A DNA stretch of 64,000 nucleotides from JBEGHD01 sp049334165. GTDB lineage: Bacteria; Bacteroidota; Bacteroidia; Flavobacteriales_D; Sanyastnellaceae. The notes below the pieces were generated by a model. The model was not told the DNA's origin, searched no databases, and saw nothing but the letters and a program-made list of their open reading frames with translations. The position numbers were made by a program, and so were the translations under genes. Shown here piece by piece: positions 45,463 to 53,986 of this stretch; the stretch's first letter is position 1; the number at the start of each line of letters is the position of its first letter. Where the stretch lies: assembly GCA_049334165.1 (NCBI GenBank), contig JBEGHD010000016.1; one strand, given 5' to 3'.

Positions 45463-46239
45463 ATGAGAGGATGGAATCTAGAAGGGAAAACAGCTGTGAT
45501 CACCGGAGGTACTAAAGGAATCGGTAAGGCAGTCAATGAGGAGTTTCTACAACTGGGAGCTAAAACCATAATCGTTTCCCGTAGCGTGGAAGATATTGAG
45601 CGTTTGGTTACCGATTACCAGAAACTGGGGTTGAACTGTAAGGGAATTGCCGCAGATGTCGGCACTGAAGAGGGCAGAAGCAAAGTTGTCAGTTTTGTGA
45701 ACGACCAATTTAAGACGCTCAACATTCTAGTCAACAATGCCGGAATCAACATTCGTAAATCAACACAGGACTACACACTCGATGATCTTCACAAGATCAT
45801 GTCGATCAATGTGGAGAGTTCATTCGACCTTTCCAGAAAGTTTTATAACAGCTTGAAAAGTGCAGGAAACGGCTCAGTGATCAACATTTCTTCCATTACC
45901 TCGATGAACATCGTGGGAACCAGCACAGCAGCCTATCACATGAGTAAAGGAGCCATGGATCGCTTGAACGACTTTTTGGCTGTTGAATGGGGAAAAGTCA
46001 ACATTCGGGTTAATGCCATTCATCCCTGGTACATCGCCACCCCGCTTGGAAAGGAGATTTTGAAGGACGAGGAGAAGCGAAAAAAGATAGTGAACAGCAC
46101 ACCGATGGGAAGGGTAGGAGAACCCGAAGAAGTGGCTTCGATAGCCGCATTTTTGGCAATGGACAAATCATCCTACGTGAGTGGAGCTCACATCACAGTC
46201 GATGGAGCCTTCTCAAAAGTAGGATTGATGCCGGAGTGA
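45463..46239 (+). CDS. SDR-family oxidoreductase (tropinone-reductase-like)
   Basis: 258-residue classical short-chain dehydrogenase. Cofactor motif TGGTKGIG, NNAG structural motif (ILVNNAGINI), active-site Ser in NISSIT, and Y-x-x-x-K in YHMSKGAMDRL. The SRSVED stretch after strand 2 suggests NADPH. C-terminal GAHITVDGAFS is the usual end. Substrate unknown. Likely second gene with the CoA-transferase; converges on the DUF2805 gene (3-bp gap). Confidence 0.92.
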   Translation: MRGWNLEGKTAVITGGTKGIGKAVNEEFLQLGAKTIIVSRSVEDIERLVTDYQKLGLNCKGIAADVGTEEGRSKVVSFVNDQFKTLNILVNNAGINIRKSTQDYTLDDLHKIMSINVESSFDLSRKFYNSLKSAGNGSVINISSITSMNIVGTSTAAYHMSKGAMDRLNDFLAVEWGKVNIRVNAIHPWYIATPLGKEILKDEEKRKKIVNSTPMGRVGEPEEVASIAAFLAMDKSSYVSGAHITVDGAFSKVGLMPE

Positions 46240-46242
46240 GAT

Positions 46243-46539
46243 CTAATACTTCTTCTTACTGATTCGGTTGCCTGTAATGTGTTTTTGAGCGGCTGATTTG
46301 AATCTTCCAATGGTGTTGTCTCTAAGTTGGCGGTGTTTGGTTTTTCTTCCCTGCACACGTGCGCGCCACTTTTTCCAGTTGCGAAGCTTCATTTCCTCTT
46401 TCATCAGCTTGATGACGTCTTTTTCTACCAGCCCAAACTGAAACTCAATGGCCTCAAACGGAGTTCGGTCCTCCCAGGCCATGGCAATTACGCGGTCAAC
46501 GTCTCTCTCGTCCAGATCGAATTTTCTTCTGATTTTCAA
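46243..46539 (-). CDS. TIGR03643/DUF2805 family protein
   Basis: 98 residues, strongly basic C-terminus. The segment LDERDVDRVIAMAWEDRTPF then EAIEFQFGLVEKDVIKLMK looks like a helix-turn-helix, and the tail (KKWRARVQGRKTKHRQLRD) could bind nucleic acid. This is a conserved small family in Bacteroidota and Proteobacteria with no proven role. Single gene. Confidence 0.88.
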   Translation of the reverse strand: MKIRRKFDLDERDVDRVIAMAWEDRTPFEAIEFQFGLVEKDVIKLMKEEMKLRNWKKWRARVQGRKTKHRQLRDNTIGRFKSAAQKHITGNRISKKKY

Positions 46540-46631
46540 TTCCTATTCGGCTTTGATTCAACAATAGAAAGTATTGAAGGGACAAATTGTTCTTTGGAAA
46601 GTCAGCTCAACCTCAATTAGGAGTTTTCGAG

Positions 46632-47651
46632 TTAAAACAAAAGCTTCATGTTCCCAACGGGTTGTATACTTTCCGGAAGTTCATCTTCATCGAGCATTTG
46701 AAGAATATCGATTTCGATGGAAGTTGCCATAGATGAGATTGGCACATCGTTGTAGAGTCCTTCAAATGGATTTTCACTGGTGCTACCAATCATTTCCATC
46801 ATCCAAAACACCCATGAACAAATCACTGAGAACGGTATAGCAACCCAGATCCAGTAGCCGGGCAGATCTTTGAAAATGTTGATCATTCCAAATGGCAGAA
46901 GAATAATAAAAAGCACCACAAAGAAATAGGTGACAGTGGCGTATTGACGTGGAAATGGAAAGTTTTTAATGCGTTCACTTTTGCCTTGTAGCGTGTAGAG
47001 CTCAGTAATTTGATCTTGCATTTGCAAGTGGCGAAAATGCTCCAGGGTACCCGCGCTGCGAAGAGCCATGAGGTGTTTTGTTTGCAAACTCAGCAGGTGC
47101 GAAGAGCGATTTCCTTTTTTCAGAATGTAGTTGAATTCTTCTTCCGACAAATACTTTTTGAGATTCTGAAATTTCTCTTCGGAATAATCTGTGCCAAATT
47201 TCTCACGGAGCTTCTGATGTCCTTTATCGGTGTGTTCCCAGCCCTGAACTTTTCTGAGCTCGAGAGCGAGTGATTGCAACCACGCGATATGACGGTCAAC
47301 GAACTCTCGGACTGTTTTCTTTAATTCCTCGTCAGAAGGTTTGGAAGTCGAGTTTTCACCGTTGATGTACTCTCTGGCCATCACAGTGATCGATCGTGAG
47401 GTGTTTACGATCCCTCCCCAGATTTTTCTCGCCTCCCACATTCGTTCATAGGAAGAGTTGTTTTTGAAGCCGAGGTAAAAAGCCACTGCAATACCGATAA
47501 GCGAAATCGGCTGCCAGGGCAGGTTGAGCCATTCAAGATTTGCCAGGGCAAAAGTTGCAACTACCGCAGTATCAAAAACCAGGAAAGTAAAAATGTATTT
47601 TTTAGACCAGTTGGAAGTCTGGAAAAACGTGTATCGTTTGCCTGCTTGCAT
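46632..47651 (-). CDS. Bestrophin-family anion channel
   Basis: 339 residues of the bestrophin/UPF0187 family, pentameric chloride or other ion channels of the inner membrane. NWSKKYIFTFLVFDTAVVATF, LIGIAVAFYLGFKNNSSYER then MWEARKIWGGIVN and, near the C-terminus, the DE-rich IDILQMLDEDELPESIQP are diagnostic. About four membrane spans. Monocistronic by spacing. Confidence 0.92.
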   Translation of the reverse strand: MQAGKRYTFFQTSNWSKKYIFTFLVFDTAVVATFALANLEWLNLPWQPISLIGIAVAFYLGFKNNSSYERMWEARKIWGGIVNTSRSITVMAREYINGENSTSKPSDEELKKTVREFVDRHIAWLQSLALELRKVQGWEHTDKGHQKLREKFGTDYSEEKFQNLKKYLSEEEFNYILKKGNRSSHLLSLQTKHLMALRSAGTLEHFRHLQMQDQITELYTLQGKSERIKNFPFPRQYATVTYFFVVLFIILLPFGMINIFKDLPGYWIWVAIPFSVICSWVFWMMEMIGSTSENPFEGLYNDVPISSMATSIEIDILQMLDEDELPESIQPVGNMKLLF

Positions 47652-47708
47652 GATTTGAAGGTTGAGGTGTTTAAGCTATTGAGTCATTAAAGATAGCTGA
47701 AGTATTGA

Positions 47709-48434
47709 TTACTTAGTCGGTTCATCTCCGATTTCAATTTTGTCACCGTAAAATTTCGGTTCCACGCCAAAGATCAAATCGAGGAGCATTTTGGTTCTTG
47801 CCAGTACTTCCCGCACTTGTGTTTTAAACCCATAGCTCGAAGAAACGGATTTAGCGTTGTAACCCACGGCATTAATACCTATGTGGCCTGCGATGTAAAG
47901 AGCTCTTTCGTTGTGAAACTGCTGAGAGATCACAGTGATGCTGTCTTCTCCAAACACCGCTTTTGAGCGCACCACAGAGTCAAGTGTGCGAAATCCGGCA
48001 TAATCGAGAATGATCTTTTCCGCGGGAACACCTGCTGCCAGCAAATCAGTTTTCATTGTTGTAGGCTCATCGTAGTATCGAGTTGCGTTGTCACCACTGA
48101 TCAAAATGTACTGCACCTTTCCACTCTCAAAGAGGTCGGTAGCAGCCTCAATACGATGTTTATAGTAGAGGTTTTGCTGGTTGTTTCTCAGAAACTTTGA
48201 AGTGCCCAGAAGCAATCCGACTTTTCTATTGGGGAGTTCCTCAATTGAGTTAAAAGTGTCGCTGGCTTTTGTTTCTACGAGTAGATTGGCAACGGTGATA
48301 AACACAATGCAAAAGATGAGTGCAATCCAGAAGAATCGCTTCAACCTGACGAACCATTTTGATTTGTGCCTTGGCCCAGTGCCCAATTTAAGAGTGATTT
48401 TGATGAAAGTGAAAAGCTGGTTTCTATTTAACAA
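47709..48434 (-). CDS. SanA/YdcF-like DUF218 membrane protein (TTG start)
   Basis: 241 residues. One N-terminal membrane span (FFWIALIFCIVFITVANLLV) after a basic stretch, then the DUF218 domain: KVGLLLGTSKFL, YYKHRIEAATDLFESGKVQY, ILISGDNATRYYDEPTTMK and ITVISQQFHNERALYIA. This is the SanA layout, linked in E. coli to envelope barrier function. No ATG exists before the span; the frame must begin with the TTG at 48434, since an in-frame stop lies 15-20 nt further up. A promoter-like box sits 24 nt upstream. Confidence 0.85.
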   Translation of the reverse strand: MLNRNQLFTFIKITLKLGTGPRHKSKWFVRLKRFFWIALIFCIVFITVANLLVETKASDTFNSIEELPNRKVGLLLGTSKFLRNNQQNLYYKHRIEAATDLFESGKVQYILISGDNATRYYDEPTTMKTDLLAAGVPAEKIILDYAGFRTLDSVVRSKAVFGEDSITVISQQFHNERALYIAGHIGINAVGYNAKSVSSSYGFKTQVREVLARTKMLLDLIFGVEPKFYGDKIEIGDEPTK

Positions 48435-48458
48435 GTAGTAACCAACTCAATTCACGTC

Positions 48459-48477
48459 AAAGATGCAGAAATATTTT
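48459..48477 (-). promoter_or_regulatory. Shared promoter-like box AAAATATTTCTGCATCTTT
   Basis: 19-bp sequence, identical at 49376-49394. Read on the minus strand it ends CATCTTTG, close to the -7 consensus TAnnTTTG, 24 nt before the TTG start of the SanA-like gene. Confidence 0.4.
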
Positions 48478-48516
48478 CTGAGTTAAAGAATAGTCGAGTT
48501 TCGTAGAGGGGGGATT

Positions 48517-49341
48517 CTAGTCTATCGATTTGACAACATTTTGAATGTTATTCACTGCAAGTTTTATTGCTATTCCTTTCTGAGGGATATGATTGTCCAA
48601 ATCAGACCGGAGCTTAGTAAAAGATTGAACAACGCTCTCATCTTGATCTGTCCCTTCATTTATAGAGAAGTACAGTTCGTATGTTCTCTCTCGATTGACG
48701 ACATAAATGAAGCTCTCTGCTTGCTGGCTGTAAAAACCAGTTTCACCAAGGGCATCAGCTATTTGATTAATCTCCTTTTCTGAAATATTCCTGGAATCGT
48801 AGTCAATTTGATGTGCACCACCTTTACCGTACGTCTGAGATTCTAGGCTTGAGCGTGGTGCTTTTTGCTCAACAGGCGCTTCTTCGGATCCCAATAGAGT
48901 CACACCGAAAACGAAAGTCAGTGTTCCTAATACAATAACTGCAGAAATGAGAGCACCAATTAATGCTACGGCAATTGTTCTGCCCCATGAAAAAACCTTG
49001 CCTCCGCTTTGAATGTGCTTCTGAACTCTTTCAGATTGAGTAGAGCGATAGATGATAAACGCGATACCAGCGAAAGCCAATGGAATAATCGTATTTGGGA
49101 TGTTAATATCGTCTGGGATAAACCAGGCACCTACGAAAATTGCCAACGTTGCTAGAATTGCCACAATCCAAGTTGGAACTATCTTGTGATCTTGCCCAAG
49201 TGCTTTGAAGTTTGTCGCTAAAATGTAACCTGCAGCCAGAGGTCCACCAAGAAATGCAGCTGCAGGAACAGAGTGTTCTTTAAAGACTTTGCTATCTGAT
49301 ACTTCTTTGTCAATAGTGTCGATGCTGTCGATTGTGGTCAT
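48517..49341 (-). CDS. Hypothetical multi-span membrane protein with C-terminal soluble domain
   Basis: 274 residues, not recognised. Four hydrophobic spans lie in the N-terminal half (AAAFLGGPLAAGYILATNF; TWIVAILATLAIFVGAWFIP; TIIPLAFAGIAFIIYRS; TIAVALIGALISAVIVLG). The remaining 120 residues are polar and fold-like (ISEKEINQIADALGETGFYS ... YELYFSINEGTDQDES), probably outside the membrane. Shares an upstream 19-bp box with the SanA-like gene. Begins a run of orphan envelope genes up to 56 kb. Confidence 0.75.
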   Translation of the reverse strand: MTTIDSIDTIDKEVSDSKVFKEHSVPAAAFLGGPLAAGYILATNFKALGQDHKIVPTWIVAILATLAIFVGAWFIPDDINIPNTIIPLAFAGIAFIIYRSTQSERVQKHIQSGGKVFSWGRTIAVALIGALISAVIVLGTLTFVFGVTLLGSEEAPVEQKAPRSSLESQTYGKGGAHQIDYDSRNISEKEINQIADALGETGFYSQQAESFIYVVNRERTYELYFSINEGTDQDESVVQSFTKLRSDLDNHIPQKGIAIKLAVNNIQNVVKSID

Positions 49342-49375
49342 GGTCTAACGGTTGATTTGAAAAAAGAGAGGTTAT

Positions 49376-49394
49376 AAAGATGCAGAAATATTTT
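49376..49394 (-). promoter_or_regulatory. Second copy of promoter-like box
   Basis: Identical to 48459-48477; 34 nt before the ATG of the 274-residue membrane protein. Minus-strand reading ends CATCTTTA. Confidence 0.4.
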
Positions 49395-49434
49395 AGTCGG
49401 CAGAAAGCAGAATTGATTTCGTAAAAGGATGGCC

Positions 49435-50037
49435 TTACTTTTCAACTACTTTTTCTTCTACTACTTTGCCGAACACCAATTGCTCGAGGTATGACTTGGC
49501 GTACTTAAAATCGTCTTCCAGGTATTTCTTGTTCTCATCTTCAAAAACTTCAAGTAAGGTGTGTTGATTGTCCTTGTCGTCCCTAAAGGAGAAAATACCG
49601 AGGTATTGTAATTCGTCTTTTTTGTCTTTCTCGATGCTGTATTCAAAACCTTTGATTTGGTCTGCCGTGAAAGTGATCTCCTGGTCATCAGTAGAATCAT
49701 AAATGCGCAGCTTTCCTTTTTCGAAGGCAATTAATCTTTTGTTACTGGCTTTCTGACGTTTAAAATGTAATAGTTGAGCAATGCCGTAGCCCCCAATGAT
49801 CACAGGAACGAAAAATGCCACTCTGCGCAAAAACTTATTGGCATCCATCATGGTGGCAAAAATTAAAATCAAAATTGCTATTCCAATTCCGAGCGGGACA
49901 TATCCTTTTAAGATGTAGTCCTGGGTTGTGATGTTTGTTCCACCAATTTCAAAGTAAGATTCATCTTTAACAGAATCGGTTCGTATTTGATAGCGCTTGA
50001 GTTTGAGTCCGAGAATATAGCCGTTGAGGTCTTTCAT
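49435..50037 (-). CDS. Hypothetical two-span membrane protein
   Basis: 200 residues, not recognised. Two adjacent spans near the middle (YVPLGIGIAILILIFATMM and VAFFVPVIIGGYGIAQLL) flanked by polar domains: an N-terminal 55 residues with a GGTNITTQDYILKG strand pattern, and a C-terminal 110 residues resembling a PH-like or bPH domain (LIAFEKGKLRIYDSTDDQEI, TADQIKGFEYSIEKD). Low-complexity acidic tail. No context clue to role. Confidence 0.7.
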   Translation of the reverse strand: MKDLNGYILGLKLKRYQIRTDSVKDESYFEIGGTNITTQDYILKGYVPLGIGIAILILIFATMMDANKFLRRVAFFVPVIIGGYGIAQLLHFKRQKASNKRLIAFEKGKLRIYDSTDDQEITFTADQIKGFEYSIEKDKKDELQYLGIFSFRDDKDNQHTLLEVFEDENKKYLEDDFKYAKSYLEQLVFGKVVEEKVVEK

Positions 50038-50122
50038 AGTGAGTGTTTAGCATGGTAGTTAAAGTTTTTTACAAAGCTCAATTTATTGAAAAAATCTTTT
50101 TTCAGATCTACAACTGTTTCAT

Positions 50123-50542
50123 TCAATCTCTTTTTCCCGAACCAATCGCGATTTTCGCCCCGATCCATGCCATGGGGATGTAGGCTAACAAGACATCTAA
50201 AATGGCAAACCAGGTAGGTCCGGGGAGCATGTAGTTGACCACAATGCCTCCAATGAGAAAGATCCCACCGACAATCATTGCAACAAGCATCTTTCGATTG
50301 GAAGAAATGGCTGCTGCAATTGCTGCTCCTACGAGGGTCCCAAAAGCATGGGCCAAGAACGGGAAAATGAAGTGTTCAACTTCCATGTGGGGCATAGCTT
50401 CAGCTAAAGCGTCCAAATCGTTAGTGTCAATTCCTTCAAGTGGAAAAACGGAATGACCGATTTGTACCAGTCCTCCGTTCACCAGGCTACCTCCAATGAA
50501 ACCGGTAATTACTGCCAGGATATTTCTGAGTGTCTTATTCAT
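50123..50542 (-). CDS. Conserved small membrane protein, four spans
   Basis: 139 residues with four hydrophobic segments (NILAVITGFIGGSLVNGGLV; FPFLAHAFGTLVGAAIAAAI; MLVAMIVGGIFLIGGIVV; TWFAILDVLLAYIPMAWIGA). The pattern is familiar from uncharacterised Bacteroidota membrane proteins but I cannot attach a name. Conserved-looking Asn, His and Glu within or near spans (NGG, HMEVEHF, HAFGT). Single gene by spacing. Confidence 0.75.
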   Translation of the reverse strand: MNKTLRNILAVITGFIGGSLVNGGLVQIGHSVFPLEGIDTNDLDALAEAMPHMEVEHFIFPFLAHAFGTLVGAAIAAAISSNRKMLVAMIVGGIFLIGGIVVNYMLPGPTWFAILDVLLAYIPMAWIGAKIAIGSGKRD

Positions 50543-50624
50543 GATTTTGAGATTTTGGTTGGGGTAAAATTAGGGGAAAGGAAGAGTATCACCGAGATTA
50601 ATGTCCTAAAGTGACAGGAGCATT

Positions 50625-51430
50625 TTACATTTTCTGCCTTCTTCTTCTGTAAATCTTAATTCCAACTATGAACCCAACTCCAATTAGCAGGAACGGCCAG
50701 ATGTGTGTGAGCAGGACAAAGAACCAAACGAGGTTGTCCCAGCCCTGGCTAAAACCATTTTTGAATTTCTGTCCAAATGCTGTTTGACTGGGAAGTTCTT
50801 CGTAAAAAGTAATTGTCAAAATAGAGTAAGAGACTCTGTCCTGAAGGTAATTGAGACGACCTTCTGTAGATTCGATCTGTGACCTCACTTTCCCGAGTTC
50901 TCGTCTCGTTCGATTTCCAGAATTTCTGAAACGTTATTGGCTTTCTCCAAAAGTGCCAGGTAACGATTCTCCAGTTCCTTTTTGGTTTTAAGCCTGGCTT
51001 CAACATCCAAAAACTCTTCGGTGACGTCTTTTACTTCAATTTCCTTTCGGTCGAATTTGTCAACGCCCTGTGTTGCATCACTCAGTAAATTGACAAAATT
51101 ATCAGCCGGAACTCTCAGCACCAACTCGTTTTTGATTCGGCCTCTTTGCTTAAATTCCTGATCTGAAGACACGTAGCCGTTGTGTTTTTTCACTGCTTCC
51201 ATAACAGTTTCTCTGGCCGCTGTGAGGTCTCCGGTTTCGAATTCCACGTAACCTTCTTTAGTGAGCTTGCGGTCTGTCTCTGGCTGGGCTTCTGGCTTTT
51301 GCGGTTGAACGTTTGCCAAGGGCGCACCAGCTCCACGTCCGGTAATTTCTGATTTGTTTTCAGTTGTATGTGAACAGCCAACGAAGAGAAAAACTATGGC
51401 CAGGGGAAGGAGGCAGGTCAAGTGTTTCAT
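50625..51430 (-). pseudogene. DUF4349 lipoprotein gene broken by 5-bp tandem duplication
   Basis: The first part (start ATG 51430; lipoprotein signal LLPLAIVFLFVGCSH) reads through the DUF4349 domain, FETGDLTAARETVMEAVKKH ... ELVLRVPADNFVNLLSDA ... DVEARLKTKKELENRYLALL, to EILEIERD and then stops at 50885. The remainder, SQIESTEGRLNYLQDRVSYS then a membrane span (PFLLIGVGFIVGIKIYR), is in another frame ending at 50625. The break coincides with CGAGA CGAGA (50899-50908): removing one unit gives EIERELGKVRSQ, the normal family sequence. DUF4349 proteins are envelope proteins of unknown role. Confidence 0.85.
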
Positions 51431-51516
51431 GAGTTGAGAAGTTGAATGATTGAAGGGCAAGATAAGAATTTAGAGTATCTAGCTTTGTTGGTCTAATTTT
51501 CGAATGGAAGACAAAG

Positions 51517-51558
51517 CCAAAAAAAATCACCGTCAAAATTGCTTCTTTGACGGTGATT
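51517..51558 (-). terminator. Rho-independent terminator
   Basis: Perfect 13-bp arms AATCACCGTCAAA (51525-51537) and TTTGACGGTGATT (51546-51558) with an 8-nt loop; on the minus strand followed by a run of eight Ts. It lies 31 bp after the stop of the coiled-coil lipoprotein gene. Confidence 0.9.
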
Positions 51559-51589
51559 ATCAATTATTCTATTCTCGAAGTGGGAATTA

Positions 51590-52375
51590 CTATTTAAACT
51601 TTTCGGAGTTAGACTTTAAGTTTTGTAGTTCTGAATTCTTTTTATCTAGTTCCTTTTGCGTTTCTGCAATGGCTTTTTGGTTTTCCTTCTGCTCTTGTTC
51701 CAGCTCCTGATTCTCTTGTCTGAGGTCTTCATTCTCTTTTTCAAGTTCGTTGATTTTCTGCTGAAGCTTGTCGATTTCTTCCTGATTGTCGTCTATATCT
51801 TCTTTATTGCTCTTTTGATCTTTCTCTAAAGACTCCTTCTTTTTCTGAAGGCTGCTGAGCTCATCGCCAACTTCTTTAGCTTCTTCTTGCTGAAAGGCAA
51901 TGGCCATCCCATAATGTTTATTGTAAAACTGATTGGCGAAATTTTTCAAAGCGGCATCGATGCGCTGGGAAATCTCCGGGAGGTTTGAATGGCTCACAAA
52001 GCTTTCTCCGGATTTCACCCAAACCTGCAATTGAGACCCCTTACTTCTGTCTGCCACATCGCTATAAATGGAAATTGGACCAGAGGATAACTCAGAGATC
52101 ATCACACTCTCGGCCATGTATTTACCTTTACTCTTGCTGAGTTTTTGTTTAAACTTCTTTTCAGAAAACTCCCGCCAGGCACTCAGAGTGGTCGAAGCAT
52201 CCGAAACAAAATCAATCGTGTGTGCTGGTTGCGGCTGGCCGTTGACTTCCAAATCAATCTGATTGGTTTCCACAGATGGTGCAGTTTGCAGTTCACTAAC
52301 AAACGGACTGGTCTTTTGACCACAGGATGCAAGTACCAGAAGTAAAATTGAAGTAAAAAGTATAGGTCGATTCAT
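51590..52375 (-). CDS. Lipoprotein with long C-terminal coiled coil
   Basis: 261 residues from ATG 52375 (an ATG two codons earlier is equally possible). Lipoprotein signal ILFTSILLLVLASCGQ, a globular beta-rich domain (about 35-165; WREFSEKKFKQKLSKSKGKY, SVMISELSSGPISIYSDVA), and about 90 residues of continuous Glu/Lys/Gln heptads (EEIDKLQQKINELEKENEDL). Not a named family to me; the layout suits a periplasmic spacer or scaffold. Own terminator. Confidence 0.8.
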   Translation of the reverse strand: MNRPILFTSILLLVLASCGQKTSPFVSELQTAPSVETNQIDLEVNGQPQPAHTIDFVSDASTTLSAWREFSEKKFKQKLSKSKGKYMAESVMISELSSGPISIYSDVADRSKGSQLQVWVKSGESFVSHSNLPEISQRIDAALKNFANQFYNKHYGMAIAFQQEEAKEVGDELSSLQKKKESLEKDQKSNKEDIDDNQEEIDKLQQKINELEKENEDLRQENQELEQEQKENQKAIAETQKELDKKNSELQNLKSNSEKFK

Positions 52376-52381
52376 AATCAC

Positions 52382-52676
52382 TTTTTAGCGTTTTATAAAT
52401 TAAATGTGCTCAATTTCCAGAAGGGACGGTATCTCTGTTTCTTCCAAAACTGAACTCAATAAAGTTGTTTGATTCAGCGATTGAATTCTGATATTGGACA
52501 TCTTTGGATGTATTCACAGGTGCAATCACCGCGGTTGAGAAGTACGTTCTTTTAAGCCATCCACTACAGTAATTGTTCAAATCGAGACTTTGGTGTGGGT
52601 ATTTGGAGAGGCGGGTCGGTAAGCAACCAAGGGTTGATGAATTAACTATTTCAAATTAGTTGCCAGTGACCCGGAT
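52382..52676. other. Intergenic region, no supported gene
   Basis: The 295 bp hold no start-codon ORF of note. On the minus strand a frame is open for about 80 codons (to a TGA at 52410-52412; ends FSFGRNRDTVPSGN) with no ATG; it could be a gene remnant but may be chance. Confidence 0.25.
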
Positions 52677-53150
52677 TCATTCAACCTGAATCTTTAAAGG
52701 AATATTGAATGTCCTATTTTGAGAGTACCGGATTGCATCGATCCAGGTGAGTACCGAGTCGAATGTGCAATTCTCGTTTTCAATCGGATTTTTAAGGTAA
52801 AAAATTTGAGATTGATTTTTCCGAAGCGTAGTTTGCCCATCAGGGAATTGATCAGAAGTGGAAGCAAAGCCGCAGTCGTTATCTCCAGAAGCGTAGGCTT
52901 CCGACCGCTCTAGTGAGAGTATTCTGGCTTTGTCGTGATAAAGGACAAGTGAATCGTAACTGTGGTTATGAATTGAGATTTGGATACATGGCACAATCAA
53001 CAATGAGTCAGTTGGGGAAATGGGTCGAGTTGTTTCAACGTTCACAAAATTGCCAAGGTCATAAGAAAATTCTGAGTCAGAACTCTCATTGTCGCAGCTT
53101 GCGATCAAGCAAGTTGCGGTGACTACGAAGAAAAAGAGATTTGTCTTCAT
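52677..53150 (-). CDS. Hypothetical lipoprotein, 157 aa
   Basis: ATG 53150 gives a lipoprotein signal (NLFFFVVTATCLIASCDN); the frame is open further upstream but there overlaps the nuclease-like gene. The mature part is beta-rich and polar (IQISIHNHSYDSLVLYHDKA, TTLRKNQSQIFYLKNPIENE) with four cysteines. No family recognised. Begins 5 bp after the stop of the nuclease-like gene, so the pair is likely cotranscribed. Confidence 0.7.
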   Translation of the reverse strand: MKTNLFFFVVTATCLIASCDNESSDSEFSYDLGNFVNVETTRPISPTDSLLIVPCIQISIHNHSYDSLVLYHDKARILSLERSEAYASGDNDCGFASTSDQFPDGQTTLRKNQSQIFYLKNPIENENCTFDSVLTWIDAIRYSQNRTFNIPLKIQVE

Positions 53151-53155
53151 TAGCA

Positions 53156-53701
53156 TTAAGTTGCCGTCCATTCCACCATCAGAAAGTTTTCTCGCCTCAG
53201 ACCAACCTTGAAAGCAGCATTGAGCCATTGGTTTTGAGTTGACTGAATGAAGTCTTTTTTGCTCCTTTTTGATTCTGCAAAAATTAGATGCTCATCTTTC
53301 CAGGCTAGCACGTCCCAACAACCGCCAAATTTGGAATTGTTTTTCTCAGCTATTCTTTTAAGAAGCTCTTGGATTTCCTTATTCTCTATTGGTTGATCAA
53401 CCTGATCTTTCAGAGCACTGTCAGTCCATTCCTCTAGATAAAAAGGTGAGAGTTTCGGTCTTCCGTAAGGTTCAATCCAACGGGATTCCCATCCGTCTTT
53501 TGTAAAGGTTTTCATTATGGCAAGTTCCGCGAACATAGGGCTTCCCTCAAAATCTAAAAGCGGCTTGTTCCCAAAAGTGTTTTCGATGGGCTTTCCGCGC
53601 CATTTCTTAAACTTAACAATGGTCTTAGGTATGACAATGTTAGTTCCATCGACTGAAAACATTTCTGTAGAATTTGGGATGAGTTCGTTTGGGTAGAGCA
53701 T
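53156..53701 (-). CDS. Orphan protein with PD-(D/E)XK nuclease-like motif
   Basis: 181 residues, no signal peptide. A helix Glu (E59 in FAELAIMKTF), then GW-x-x-RWIEPYG, then D130 in GGCWDVLAWKD, followed at the right spacing by E143-x-K145 in LIFAESKRSKK, and a helix with TQNQWLNAA. This E...D...ExK order and the trailing Q-x3-W are typical of VRR-NUC-like and other PD-(D/E)XK nucleases. No restriction or CRISPR genes are nearby; it sits in a run with an OmpA gene and lipoproteins. Nuclease activity is inferred, not shown. Confidence 0.6.
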   Translation of the reverse strand: MLYPNELIPNSTEMFSVDGTNIVIPKTIVKFKKWRGKPIENTFGNKPLLDFEGSPMFAELAIMKTFTKDGWESRWIEPYGRPKLSPFYLEEWTDSALKDQVDQPIENKEIQELLKRIAEKNNSKFGGCWDVLAWKDEHLIFAESKRSKKDFIQSTQNQWLNAAFKVGLRRENFLMVEWTAT

Positions 53702-53745
53702 TGCTGGATACAGTTTAGTTCTTTCTTAGAATAGGATTTAGCCAA

Positions 53746-53972
53746 TCATCGATTTTCGAATTTGTCCAGAATAGTTTTGTTCTTTTTTGATACCAGGGGA
53801 ATTAGAAAAAAAGCAAGACATTCGCAAAAAGCATAAGATGGGGAAGATCCCAATCTTCAAAAATGATTAAGTAGATAAAAGCAATATCGAGTATAGCGAC
53901 CAACCCAACCGTAGCATAGATGAGCGGTCTAAGAATATTCGATTGACGGACATAAACATCCTGATAATTCAA
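53746..53972 (-). pseudogene. Small two-span membrane protein, frameshifted at T7 run
   Basis: From a TTG at 53972 the frame reads NYQDVYVRQSNILRPLIYAT, a membrane span, FEDWDLPHLMLFANVLLFF and then stops. In the -1 frame it continues FFLIPLVSKKNKTILDKFEN and ends at 53746, completing a second span plus a basic tail: about 75 residues, a sensible protein. The switch lies in seven identical bases (53806-53812). One missing base explains it, so it may be a mutation or a read error. No ATG start exists in frame. Confidence 0.5.
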
Positions 53973-53986
53973 GACAAGTAAGTCAC

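Noticed and set aside
52410..52660. Open frame of about 80 codons on the minus strand
   Set aside because: No start codon and no recognisable motif; kept only as a note on the intergenic region.
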